This document shows positions 10,193 to 20,803 of a stretch of 39,004 bases of DNA, in pieces (positions within the stretch are counted from its first letter, which is position 1; each line of letters starts with the position of its first letter). Below the pieces are notes generated by a model. That model saw nothing but the letters and a program-made list of their open reading frames with translations, was not told the DNA's origin and ran no database searches. The position numbers and the translations under genes were made by a program. Source of the DNA: Cytidiella melzeri (Eukaryota > Basidiomycota > Agaricomycetes > Polyporales > Irpicaceae); assembly GCA_022592445.1 (NCBI GenBank), contig JABYQR010000406.1, positions 1 through 39,004 on the forward strand, given 5' to 3'.

Positions 10193-13100
10193 TCAGATGA
10201 TCTCCATATCTCTGTTAGGGAACAGAGGCATCAACCGTAAGAAGATGTCTTGGTCGAGAGTGTCCATGATGGTGTATTCTTCATCGTTCTCGTTATCTGC
10301 AACCACGAGAACGCCACAAATTATGGATCGCACTGGGATGATCATTGAGCTTCGACGGGGCTGCACGCGTATTCGACATAGTCCGAGCTCTGCGTCGCCG
10401 TCCCGTGCTGCTCTGTCCGCTGTGAAGGGGTGAACCAGAGCCAGAGCATACCTATTACCTTCAGAGAAATAGACAAAAAGTCGAACCAGTCTGGCGAACG
10501 TGACATCATTTGCCGACATCTGTACCATGACGCAGTCACATCGTTCTGTACGGCCTGGGCGACTTGGCCTGCAGTATAGACGATCCGTGGCCGTCCGCCA
10601 GGAGACTGTAGACTCGTAGTCTACCTTCAAATACTCGCATTCGGTGACCTCATGTCAGCAGCATCAGATATAATGTTCCGTACATTTTTGACAATGAAAC
10701 TTGCCTTATCAGAGTTGTGAATGGTCGGTGTGTTGCGAGCTCGACGATTCAGCAGAAGCTGGTTTCCTCGTGGGTTTTCCCGAGGTATAAGGTCTGTAAG
10801 GCAATCGGTCAGCTTCTGGCGGAACCTGATGAAAGCGTCGTCGTGCGCTGCTTGAGCAGCAAAGTCCTTGAAGTCAGTGGGTTTCTGGCGTGATCCAAGG
10901 TAGACCTGTGCGAACTGCCATTCAATAGACTTTGGCTCCTTTGGCAGACCCGTATGGACAAGGTTTTCTTGCTTATCCAAAGCATCAAGATGTGCACGAA
11001 TTGAGACCGCTGCTTGATCTCGATCGTCAAACTTGCCCAGCTGATGAACAAGGATTTGCTGTGAGAAGTAGGCTTTTGTATGTGAGTACAATCGTACCTG
11101 TGGCTCCACGTTCTTGAAGTTCGTTTGTCTATGATATGTCTCTCGCATTGGCCGGTTCATTTTCTCGTTCACCTTTGTATCCATGTTAGCAATAACACCT
11201 TTCCGTCGGATATCACGAGCGGCATGAAGGTGAGAATGAATCTTGATGACTCCATCCCAGTTCTTGACCTCTGCATCGCCTTCGCAATGCTGGTTGTAAG
11301 CCTCGTTCTTGTTTAGTCTGCTGCTCGTTCACAATGCAATGTAATCAACTTACCGCCAGTCGATCATGGAAACGAAGAAGCGTCCGTTCGAACGCTGAGA
11401 TGGTGACTGACGTCTGAACCTCAAACGTCAGGTATGTGTTCAGTTCTTGCCAACTCCGAAAAAGCCTGAGCAAGGCAAAACCTTTGAGGCTACGCTCCTG
11501 ATTGAATATATTGTACGCGACGTGGAGAAGGATCTAGTATACAATCACAATCACTCTGAGACAAGCTGAGACGATATCCAAGTCAATTGCGTACCTTAGA
11601 TGCATGCTCCCATTTTTTTCCATCGCTAAAATCCATTTTGAACAGTCCGTGTGTGAAATGGCTCAAATTCGGCCAGCGTTCCATGTTCTGGAATCTAGAT
11701 GGTGGTTGGGTGCATCTTGAGTAGATGTGTCACGCAGGTATATCGACGTACCCTTCATCAAACGTAGTTTCTGCCCATCTGCCCATGTCTTCTAGCAACG
11801 TCTTGATCTCTGGAAGGAGATGTTTCTGAAACAATCCTATAATGTAAGCGTGGAGGCGGTCAAAAGACGTTGCTTCGTGAACATCGGAATTCTCCACGTC
11901 CCATAGCGCGTTCTGTGCCAGAAAATTAGCGTTGCGCCCCGTGATATGCGATTATAGCCCTGACTTACCTTAACGGCGCGCAGACCCAAGGGTTTTAGCG
12001 CGGCCTCCTTGGCTTTTTTGGACTCCACTTTGTGGACAAGCTCCTGCACCTCCGCGGCCACCCGATAAGCGTACCTAGTTCTTAAATCTGACAGTGTTCC
12101 TTTTGGGACGAGACAAACTGGGCAAGGGGCATTTCCGCCAAGCCCTCTGATTAGTGCGAAGCGACATCTATACCAAGGAAGAGAGTACAATCAACTTGTC
12201 AATATTACAACAGGGATACATTTGATACGTTACTGTTCCTCGTAGTCGGCAGAGAGAATATGAATGTACGGGAACAGTACGCGCGAGATGCGATCGCCAC
12301 AGTGCACAACTTGGCCCACCTTTGACAGGCGTGCAACGATTTTGAGGAAAGCGCGAAACGCCTCGTGGAAAACTGCGTTCTTCCAGTTGACAAACGAGGG
12401 TTTCCCCTGCTCTGCAGCATTCGCCCCGACCTGGAAAAAAAGTAGTATCTGTTGTTCTCGCAAGATATGAGCACTTACAATAGGAACAAACCCCACAACA
12501 CGCCCTCCACCCACAGAATTACCATTTCGGATCGACTGTGGCAGATTACCGATGCGAGCAACAATGTAATGGCCCTTCTGGGTTCCAAATGTGGACAGCA
12601 CACTGGTGTCGGCCCATAGGATAATTGCGAGAGGTTTGCCATCAGGGCGAACAGATGAGATGTGGGACTGTCTCTACAGCTCAAATTGGGCTCAGCCAGT
12701 CACACATAATGCCACGCACCTGAACCTCCGCAAATTTGCTTGCGGTCCATGGCTCGTCGTAGAAGCGAACCCATTTTGTGCCGTCGAACTTTGATAGACG
12801 CTGCGCATCCCACTCGAAGTGGGGCGCGAGTAAAGGATCTCGAACCTGTGAGAGGATCCAATCCCAAAGCGGCCGTGAGTGAAACTCGAATGTCTTGGGC
12901 TGACCTTTGTACGGAATAGTAATTTCTTCCGTAGTGAACTAGAGGATGTGAATGCGTGTTTCAAGTTAATGAACAAGTTGTGCTTACTGAGGGATAGTAC
13001 ATCTTTGCGCTCTGCCAATAACGATTCAGATCGGCAGAGGAGTCGAGAGTGAAGTCGCACGGCTTCTGAAGGATCTTGTGAACAGCCTTGAGTAGACGAT

Positions 13101-14191
13101 CCGTGAGTTTGCTGTTGAGTTTGGCCTCATGGATTACTTCGGCGACCTCGAAGTCCAAGCGGGTCTTGAATGGCTTCCACGGCTCGGGTGTCAACAAATC
13201 AAGGTCAACCGTGCGTTCATTCCTTTTGAAATTCTCAAAGGAATAGATATGAGTCGGACGGCGGGAGGACTTGTGGTACTCGACCTTGATGTCGTCGATC
13301 TGCGCGTCATTGATGGCTGCACTATGAGCGGAAGGGTCTTTGGTAGCGCAAGAAGACATAGTGCGAAAGATTTGTCAGCGTGGTTATTAGGGTACGACAC
13401 GACATATAAGATCTTCCCACCTTCTCCTGGCATAAAATTGTGATTATCAGAGGGATTCTCGACTTCTGGTTCCAGTACTTGGGGTACTGCATCAGGTGCG
13501 TTCTTATCAAAATCTGCTTCTTCATCTTCATCTCCTTCCCATTGATGGGAGTCCGGTCCTGGCCAGGCGTCTTATCAGCCTGAGCGTGGCGTTGTCAATA
13601 GGGCTCACCTCCAGCAGGAGTCAGATTGTCCACCACACCCTGGATTTCCGTTGCAGCGGAGCCCATGATAAGTTCCTCCATGACTGCTTCGGGCAGAATC
13701 TCCAGCCCAAATGGATTGGCTGTTTGCGATATCTGCAGCGTACCTGTTTGAGTATGTCAGATGGTGTCAATTCAATACCGTACGTTTGTGAGAGCGCACC
13801 AGGATCTGATATGGGGCTCATACGGTTTGAGCTGGGTCCAGGGTCTGCTTGCCTCATGTGTCGACCTGGGGGAAAGACGAATGATGCAAATGAGTGAGCA
13901 ATGTTGTGATTCCCTCATACCTCGCTTGGGAGTGTGGTGCAAGTCAGAGGCTGCTGCACGTTTGCGGTTGGCGACAGCTTCCGCGTACGTGCGCTGTTCT
14001 TCGCAAGCTTTGAAGTGAGACTGGAAACCCCTGACAGCGCACACCCTCCCACAATTGGGGCACTCTTTGGACTCGTTGCATTGATAACGTCCAAGTCCGT
14101 GTGAATCCTTTTTTTGAGCTCGCAAGGAAGAAGACATCTGAATCGATCTGAGCATGTTGTTAGGCAATCTGCAAGACGATGGAGTGTCCAA
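10193..14191 (-). CDS. Plavaka-family transposase (multi-exon)
   Basis: This is the transposase expected to cut and insert the surrounding element. The gene has roughly a dozen short exons with introns near 55 bp; the stop is at 10193. The start is the ATG at 14191, or 14137 (MSSSLRAQKKDSHGL). An N-terminal zinc finger reads ECPNCGRVCAVRGFQSHFKAC (C-x2-C-x11-H-x3-C). Family-typical blocks then appear in order: PWKPFKTRLDFEVAEVIHEA (about 13130-13190), LAIILWADTSVLSTFGTQKG and RIGNLPQSIRNG with GGGRVVGF (about 12500-12660), RGLGGNAPCPVCLVPKG (about 12110-12165), DVHEATSFDRLHAYIIGLF, then DIRRKGV and NEKMNRPMRETYHRQTNFK (about 11110-11215). The junctions checked (for example 13866-13920 and 10649-10704) keep the frame, so the gene may be intact; not every exon was verified. 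Intron 10649-10704 uses a GC donor. Confidence 0.82.
10649..10704 (-). other. GC-AG intron in the Plavaka transposase
   Basis: The donor is GATAAG|GCAAGT and the acceptor ATGAG|GTCACC. Removal of 56 bp joins ...TIHNSDK to VTECEYLKVDYES in frame (phase 0). Reading through it instead runs to a stop after about 30 codons. Confidence 0.6.
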
Positions 14192-14336
14192 CTTACGCGT
14201 AGTGGTGAGAGAAGGGGGTCAAGTCAAAGAGTGTGGTGGTAGGGGGGAGAAAAAGCTCATCACGTCGCAGGCTGAGCGCTGAACGTGCTGAATCATTATT
14301 ATCTCAGCTATCAGTACACAGGTACGTACTCACGAT

Positions 14337-14560
14337 GGCCTCTAGAGAAGGTGTCAAACCTCTGGATACCATATTGAGAATGCCGCGTTCTACGGAGAAC
14401 GCTCCGGTGCCTCTAGATTTAGATGACATGTCTGATTACGCATCTAGAGATTGATACCATCTCTCTCGCTGCCATCTGGAGGCTGATGCCGCTCTCTGGC
14501 CGTCATCCAGTCGGCATCTAGAGGCCGACGGGAGGCAAGCGCCTTTAGAGGCGGTTTCAA
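14337..14560. repeat. Right subterminal TCTAGA-type repeats
   Basis: CCTCTAGAGAAGG, CCTCTGGATACC, CCTCTAGATTTAG, CATCTAGAGATTG, CATCTGGAGGC and CATCTAGAGGCC occur in about 220 bp. They mirror the left subterminal zone and confirm that the two ends belong together. Confidence 0.7.
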
Positions 14561-14571
14561 GTTCTCCGACA
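14546..14571 (-). repeat. Right terminal inverted repeat of the Plavaka element
   Basis: Read on the minus strand it begins TGTCGGAGAACTTGAAAC and ends CGCCTCTA, matching the left terminus at 20 of 26 positions. Confidence 0.7.
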
Positions 14572-15791
14572 AACAAGCCTGGACAGTTGGAAAGGATTGA
14601 CATCTTGGGAGTCAATCATCTACCAACACGTCCGTTTCACAAGAAATCTTGTATGCCGTCTCCTATAGTTAGCAATACGGCGCATGACGGCACTGGTGCG
14701 CATTACCTCTTCAAAAACTGTGTCATAACTGACTCTATCTGTACAGAACCTCGTCAAGGGGCTTCACCAGGGAGTGAATGCATTTCTATGCGCCATTGCT
14801 TTCACCGAGCGGTTCTTCTCTCTTGTACCCACGTAGCTGCCCTCCTTGATGATAGTGGCGGATTTGCTATGTCTGAGGCTTCGAGTGGCTCTGCCCTCTA
14901 ACATGATTGTGCGGTTCAGCCCTCATAGGCTTCATTTCTGAGCTAAGCGGTCCTGCCGCCCGCAATTGTTCTGAGCGGTTCAGCTTTCCTGCTTAGCGCG
15001 GTTCGGTCCTTTCTGAGGCCTCAGGTGGCCTCACACGTAACTCTGCCAACCGTGGCTGTCTTCCTGTCTTCGCTCACCATTGATATTACTCACATGTACT
15101 GTTGCAAATTTGTGATCTAGGATTGGGGTTTCAGTGCCACGAGCAAGACTATCCGCAACATTGATCTCGCAGCACCATCATGGGCATTGGTGCACAAAGC
15201 GTTCAAAGAGGTGTAGTGACAGGCAACGGCAAGGTGGCGGAGGGGTCTTGCTGAAACACACTGCAGAGCGACTTGCGCTTGTGCACTGGCGGATATGTCT
15301 AGTGGTTGTGGCTGTGCCAATTCATATGTGCCCTTGCTGAAGCAATGAAACTGAAGGACAACATTGTAAATGGTGTGCAAGGTGTGTGCTTGTAAGTTGT
15401 TGGGAGTCCTGACTGGACTCGAGTGAGGATTCAAGTGCTCGGAAAAGAGACAGGACTACATGAGGTGTATTGCTTACAAGGTTCAACTTCAAGTTTGGTA
15501 AATAGATGATAAGGTGTGAAACGCATAGCAAGGGGCATGTCCGTGTGTGGCTATACCGTGCATGGAGCACCCAAGTCATACACATGAACTTTGACAGTGA
15601 TTACGCAAGGTGTACTGTCATAGTATGAGTATCTTTGCAAATAAAATAGCATGCAACAGATTATTAATTAGATGGGTATGTCAATACTGGTTCAAAAATC
15701 ACAAAAAGTTTACCATACCCTGGGAAAGCATCTCATGTATGTTTTCCAGAGAGTTGAAGAAGTCAAAATTTTCCAGAGGTCCCCGGATGGT
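14572..15791. other. Gene-free repeat-derived stretch
   Basis: No supportable gene. Between about 14800 and 15030 the motif GAGCGGTTC / GCGGTTCAGC recurs several times in diverged form. A short inverted repeat GATTGAC...GTCAATC occurs just outside the transposon near 14598. The open frames are short and mutually overlapping. Confidence 0.4.
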
Positions 15792-15893
15792 CAGCCTGCA
15801 CAAGCAGTTGCCTTATACGGATGTCACGTGCAAGCACGGGAACTCGGCTCGGAGACGTGCGAGATTACAATCCTACCAGTGGAGAGGCGGTTC
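15792..15893 (+). repeat. 102-bp dispersed repeat, copy 1 (plus)
   Basis: It matches 18439-18540 on the opposite strand over exactly 102 bp with about ten substitutions. Both copies are open in the frame that reads ALYGCH and ETCEITILP, so this may be a fragment of a coding sequence from an unidentified repeat. Several differences are C-to-T or G-to-A at CpG. Confidence 0.7.
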
Positions 15894-16526
15894 GTGAAGT
15901 TGGTTCGCGACAGACTGTTTGAAAGTTACGAGTGTAGGGGATGACTAGGAGAGTCAACTAACTCTGGGAGTAAGTGTCTTATTATCTCTCTGCTCTCTAG
16001 GAGCGGTATATATACATGTCTGTAACTAGATTACTAATGCTACAGTAATGTCATATGAGTAAGGATTGGTAAGGATTGGTAATCCTATGAGTAATGATTG
16101 GTAATGCACAGTCCTGCTTGCTAATACTACTGAATAGAGAATGTAAGCGATGACTGAGCATCCTACATAACTGAATGGTGCTGACTGAGCCTTTAGTAAG
16201 CTTAACACATTTGGTATATGAAATATGAGTCATGCAGAAGCCTCATGGTACTTCTGCTATTCAGTCATGGAAACTACTGGAACACGATGCCATATGGTGC
16301 AAGTATCACATCGTGTGTGACCATAAGAATGGTGGAATCACATGCTATGTACTATCTGATCTTATCTATCTACATATCTAATCTACATTGTCCATAGATC
16401 TGATGTCCGATAATCAGCGATACAATCTCGCTTTGACACAGACTTTTTTTTTTCCGAACTCATACTCACGTGCTTACTGTAATAATGCCAAAATGTTAAT
16501 TGCAGGACATAGAGTTAACAAAACTT
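15894..16526. other. Gene-free AT-rich stretch
   Basis: No gene seen. A short direct repeat (TAAGGATTGG twice, then TAATGATTGG) lies at about 16060-16105. The rest is low-complexity AT-rich sequence. Confidence 0.4.
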
Positions 16527-16974
16527 CATTACTGCCGTTTGCATAATGATATGGAAAGTGATTTTTTGTTTTCGGCCCCACCTCAGGCGTGCGAGTGACG
16601 CAGAGATGCCCGGGACGTCCAGTAAGTAGAACTTAGTGCTCGAACTCTCGCCTCTCAATGCCCTGTACCTGGCTCTCGCACACCAAGGATGTGTCCAATT
16701 TCTTCACTGTGTAGCCTTGTTCATAGAAGAGAACTGGGATACAGGCCTTGAGGTCATGTGAACATGTGAGAGCTTTGTGTGTGTGTTCCATGAGTGGTAT
16801 GGCTGTAGGGATGAGTTGCACACAGCCGCGGTGTGCTGGGGACAGGCACTGCCTGTAACATGGCACAATGATGTAACCTAGAGACCTCGGACCATGTCCG
16901 GGAAAATCCAAGCGCTGGAAGTGGGGCCAAAAAAAAAACTCGCTTTCCATATCATTATGCAAACGGCAGTAATG
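16527..16974. mobile_element. MITE-like element with long terminal inverted repeats
   Basis: The first about 60 bp (CATTACTGCCGTTTGCATAA... through GGCCCCAC) are the near-exact reverse complement of the last about 60 bp, separated by about 320 bp. The ends are CATTACTG and CAGTAATG. No unambiguous target duplication was found, so the true termini may differ by a few bases. An open frame of 120 codons inside (16633-16995, minus) runs through one inverted repeat and has no recognisable domain. This is probably a non-autonomous DNA element. Confidence 0.6.
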
Positions 16975-17072
16975 TAACTGTACTATAGTATACAATCCAT
17001 CCTAACATTGATAGTACCAAAGCGGGCGCCCAGCGAATGAAAAAAATTGACCGCAGCTCTTGATATTCCCCA

Positions 17073-18011
17073 ATGGCTGCCCTGCCGCCCAAGTTTGACC
17101 TGTCACCTGTCAAGTACATCATTGTTTTCCGCCCAGGAGGCATGGTAACATGTACTTGCCCCAATTTCATCACGCGAGGCTGCATTTGCAAGCACATCCG
17201 CGCTGCTGCAGTACACACAGAACTGCTTCACATGCAAGGCTTACCTCTTCCTTACTTGCGGTCCTGGGTGCCAAATACAGAAGACAAGGCCTATCTTCTA
17301 CAGTCTTGTATTTGCGCACGAGCTCTTCCTATACAGATGTCAGTGCCCATGACAACTACACTGGATCCCATTGCTCAAGCTTCAATCGCAATCAACAATC
17401 TCCTCCGTGAAAGCACTGAGTCTGAAAATCCTCAGTCAGACTCGGAGTTTGAGCAGCTAGATGAGCTCACTGCAAATGGTGCCTCTGACATTGCAGACAG
17501 CGAGTTCTGCACTGACAGTGAGTACTCTGGCTTTGCGACACCAGGTCCAGACAATGCCGCCATCGACAACGACAACGACAACACTGAGGGTTTGTCGAGA
17601 TCAAATTTACCTTGCAACTTCGACTTTGCAGAGCTACAGCAACCAAATAAGCAAGTGCTAAACGAGCAGACCATTGCAGGCACCCTTCATGACCTTGAGA
17701 AAGTGACACCTCGCCTCAATCAGATGGCCGAATGGCTGGATGGCGCTCACCTCACTAAAGATGCAATTACTGATGTTACACGAGCACAAAACGTGCAATC
17801 CTCCTTGAAGAAACTTACCCACAACTCAACCGGATGGTGCTTGAAGTGGACCCTCAGGCTGCGCCCCTCGCACCAGCAGCAAATCCATCCAGTGCTGCCA
17901 CACCTCCAGCTCCCTCTCTGCGCAAACTTTACAAAGCCATCCCAACCCATCATTGGTCCATTGTGGGAGCTGCGAGCTCAGAAAAGAAAGGAGTCATATG
18001 GTGTTCATTGA
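17073..18011 (+). CDS. SWIM zinc-finger protein, probable transposase tail
   Basis: An intronless 312-codon frame. Residues 27-41 read CTCPNFITRGCICKH, giving the C-x-C-x9-C-x-H signature of the SWIM zinc finger, a DNA/protein-binding module. The preceding LPPKFDLSPVKYIIVFRPGG is the usual lead-in seen in Agaricomycete SWIM proteins. The rest is an acidic, Ser/Asp/Glu-rich linker (about residues 110-180) and a Gln/Thr-rich tail. SWIM fingers commonly end MULE-type transposases; no MULE catalytic domain is found upstream, where an in-frame stop closes the frame 12 bases before the ATG and a MITE-like element lies just beyond. It is therefore either a 5'-truncated transposase or a domesticated fragment. 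Confidence 0.55.
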   Translation: MAALPPKFDLSPVKYIIVFRPGGMVTCTCPNFITRGCICKHIRAAAVHTELLHMQGLPLPYLRSWVPNTEDKAYLLQSCICARALPIQMSVPMTTTLDPIAQASIAINNLLRESTESENPQSDSEFEQLDELTANGASDIADSEFCTDSEYSGFATPGPDNAAIDNDNDNTEGLSRSNLPCNFDFAELQQPNKQVLNEQTIAGTLHDLEKVTPRLNQMAEWLDGAHLTKDAITDVTRAQNVQSSLKKLTHNSTGWCLKWTLRLRPSHQQQIHPVLPHLQLPLCANFTKPSQPIIGPLWELRAQKRKESYGVH

Positions 18012-18130
18012 TACAGTAGATTAGCAGGGCTTACACTATTCTGATTGTGTCATCGTCTAATGTGGTTCTGCGCGGTTTATTCAGACTGGAGTGAGATGTT
18101 AGAGTACACTACGGGCAAAGGCCGATTTCA

Positions 18131-18448
18131 CTCAACGCAGCAAATAAATTCACTGGCGAGAGATCTAGAGTGGTGGTGTTGCCGGCATTGGTCTTTGTCG
18201 TAGACGTAGTGGTGGTGTGGTGGTAACTTGTCTTCCAGGAAGACGTGACGCAACGCGCGATGTCTCGAACTGGCATGGTGTGAATATCACTCAACGCAGC
18301 GAATGAATTCACTGGCAAGAGATCTACAGTGGTGGTGTTGCGGGCGTTGGTCTTTGTCGTAGGCGTAGTGATGGTGTGGTGGTAACTTGTCTTCCAGGGA
18401 GACACAACACAACACGCGATGTCTTGAACTGTTGTGGCAAACCGCCCC
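18131..18448. repeat. 159-bp tandem duplication
   Basis: The segment beginning CTCAACGCAG at 18131 recurs at 18290 with scattered substitutions: AATTCACTGGC, AGAGATCTA, GTGGTGGTGTTG and TTGTCTTCCAGG recur in the same order. The second unit runs directly into the 102-bp repeat copy at 18439. Unit length is 159 bp, a multiple of three, and both units stay open on the minus strand. Confidence 0.7.
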
Positions 18449-18540
18449 TCACGTGGCAGGATTGTAATCTCGCACGTCTCCAAGCCGAGTTCCCATGCTT
18501 GCATGTGACATCCGTATAAGGCAACTGCTTGTGAAGGCTG
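18439..18540 (-). repeat. 102-bp dispersed repeat, copy 2 (minus)
   Basis: Inverted partner of 15792-15893. The conserved frame reads AVALYGCHMQAWELGLETCE. Relative to copy 1 it shows CpG-type changes (ACGTG to ACATG, CACGG to CATGG, CTCGG to CTTGG). Confidence 0.7.
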
Positions 18541-19461
18541 ACAATCCGAGGTCCCAGCTCTTTTTGTCACAGATTGATGAGATAGTCACAGCAGCACATG
18601 CTTGACTTACGCTGAAGTGCTCCCTGAAGGTTGTCACACTGCTCGTTCTCTTTGTCACGCAGCCACAAAACTTTACACTCCCAAGCAAAGTCTTGAGCCC
18701 AGCACTAGACTAAGGCTTGAGCATGGGAAGCAATAATGTTAAAAGGAATTGCTTGGCTTTTTCAAGTCAACCACTCAACAGGATCTTTTGGATCTTGCCA
18801 GATACAGTCAGTGATAGGCACAATAGATGCCCAAAAACGTGCCAGTAACTCACAATAGCCTCAGTCCCTCCTTTGGATAATACAAAAAGTAGGTTTATAT
18901 TTGAGTACTGTATGCGTCAGCGCATAGCAGATGTGTCACCTGTCACATAGGCCCATCCCCTCCACTAAGTCATTTGTGTCACCTGTAACCAGCAACTCAT
19001 CTGCTTGTGACAGGCAAAACTTTCTACGGCCTGCAGCGCAATGAAAACATGTCCAACAGTGTATTGAGAGTATCTACATAATACAAATATCAATTGTCAT
19101 CGTCTTCTGAGGTTGAGACATCATTGTCCAACCAGTTCAGTAAAGCAAGAACTGACAGTCCGCTGGCATAAAGATTTACGCGCATCAACGACAAGCTTCA
19201 CCTCCCCTCCAACTAACGCTAGTCCATTGTATCCAGCCACTCCTGAGTCATTGTCGCTGTCAAAGAGGTCCGGAAGGGGCTTTTGGCGGGGTTTTGTCAA
19301 GGTGCACTTCTTCACCTGCCATGTCAAGAGGCTAACGTTGTCACGGCTGTTTTCCTTGGTTGGCGGTGTGTCCTCACTATAGACAGCCTGCTGGGGAGGA
19401 AGCACATGCTGGCTCCCTCCATACAGTGATACAGCTTGTCACACCCCGCCTGTGTCACTTT
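18541..19461. other. Gene-free stretch before the first solo LTR
   Basis: No supportable gene. A plus-strand frame of 89 codons (19113-19382) faces a minus-strand frame of 94 codons over the same bases; neither shows a domain. TGTCACCTGT-type phrases recur around 18930-18990. Confidence 0.4.
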
Positions 19462-19466
19462 GTATC

Positions 19467-20191
19467 TGTAACAGTAATGCTACACTCACCAGATAAGTTG
19501 GTTAACTTGAGGGGGATGTGGTGAGATAGAGAGTAAGAGTGGTGGTGAGCGAAGTACTGGTGGGTACTGGGTAGTCCTGGTTCAACAGAGTGGATAAGAC
19601 TGAGGGGATATGCTCTCAGGAGTGCCTCTATATATACATGAAGGGGAGGACCCCAGGTACTACCCTAAGACCCCTAATACCTACATGAGTAAGCGAAGTA
19701 ATCTACCTTACTAAGCATGCCCTATGCCCTAGTGGTGCCACTTCAATAATCAACCAATAGCAAATGTCCCCATGACCTGACCCCATGACCCAGTTCCAAG
19801 GCTAGACTTGTTCTAGCTTGTTCTAAGAGAAGGCTAGACTTTTCCAGAAGGTTCTATGAACTATGACATCATCTAATGGAATGTTCTATACTATGACATC
19901 ATAGTTCCAGCATGTTCCACAAGGTTCCAGAGAGTTCTATCATGTGATACACATATAAGGAAAGGAGCGCATCAGCGCATCAGAGACAGGAGGCGCATCA
20001 GCGCATCAATTGATAGGCACTGAGAATACGCGCCGGAATAAGCGCCTGATAAGCGCCAGATAAGCGCTGGATAAGCGCCTAAATAGACGCCGGATAAGCG
20101 CTGGATAAGCACTTGACAAGCGCTTAAATATTCCCAATAATACCGTTGCCTGGTAAGGCAAGTCTTGTAGAAACATTGAAAATCTGTGACA
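19467..20191 (+). mobile_element. Solo LTR, family 1, copy 1 (725 bp)
   Basis: It begins TGTAACAGTAATGC, ends GAAAATCTGTGACA (TG...CA) and is flanked by the 5-bp duplication GTATC at 19462-19466 and 20192-20196. It contains TATATATA at 19629-19636 and, near its end, a cluster of about 11-bp degenerate repeats built on GATAAGCGC (about 20035-20130). No internal retroelement sequence or partner LTR adjoins it, so it is a recombination remnant of an LTR retrotransposon. Confidence 0.92.
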
Positions 20192-20803
20192 GTATCACAT
20201 CCCACCACCATCCGCTGAGACACTGAGTCACGCTTCAAACTAAGAACAACCTTAGAGACAACACAACCAACCACGAAGTGGCAATAGAAGTGTAAAGGTG
20301 TGGAAGCGCGGAAGTGTTAAAGTAATGCGAGGTGGTCTAAGAGTCCTAGTTTTACCTGTGCTAAAAGAGCGACAAGGTTTTTGTGATAAAGTTTATATGA
20401 AGGGAGCTAAACGGGCAACTACCACGCGTATCGCGGGTAAAAGGGCAAGTCGGCGCGGTGAAAGCGAAAGAGTTATGGCGCGGCTCAAAGAGAATGCGCG
20501 GGAGATGTCGCGGCTTGTAGGAAAACGGGGCGCGGGGGGACGCAGAAGATAAACGCAGGCGCAATATGAATCTCGAACACAAAACACGGTCGCTGGTGAA
20601 GATGAAATAGTCGCTGTAAAACGCGGACGCAGTGAAAGTGAACGCAGTGAAAGTGAACGCAGTGAAGATGAAACGCAACGCAGTAATGCAGTGAAATAAC
20701 GCAGTTAAAAAGCAAACGCAGTATAACGAAGCCGAAAGGAAACGTAAGAGTAAGATAAACTAATAGCGCGCGGGTTGCAGCAGAAGGCTATGTGAGATCG
20801 CCA

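Larger units (their letters stand above)
5984..14571 (-). mobile_element. Plavaka-type (CACTA/KDZ-like) DNA transposon, apparently complete
   Basis: The 8.6-kb element is delimited by an imperfect terminal inverted repeat: 5984-6009 (TGTCAGACATTTTGAAAG...) matches the reverse complement of 14546-14571 (TGTCGGAGAACTTGAAAC...) at 20 of 26 positions. Both ends then run into a zone of repeated TCTAGA-like motifs, the subterminal repeat layout expected of CACTA elements. Inside are a Plavaka-type transposase gene (10193-14191), a second spliced gene (6842-8996) and a tRNA-like sequence. The only duplication touching the ends is AA on each side, so the target-site duplication is not settled. Both genes read from the minus strand. 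The ERG13 start codon is 728 bp away. Confidence 0.8.

Noticed and set aside
5981..14574. A longer target duplication (CAA / AACAA type) around the Plavaka element
   Set aside because: Only AA directly abuts both inverted-repeat ends; longer matches require shifting one end and are not supported.
16633..16995. 120-codon frame inside the 448-bp inverted-repeat element
   Set aside because: It runs through the inverted-repeat arm and shows no domain; probably incidental.
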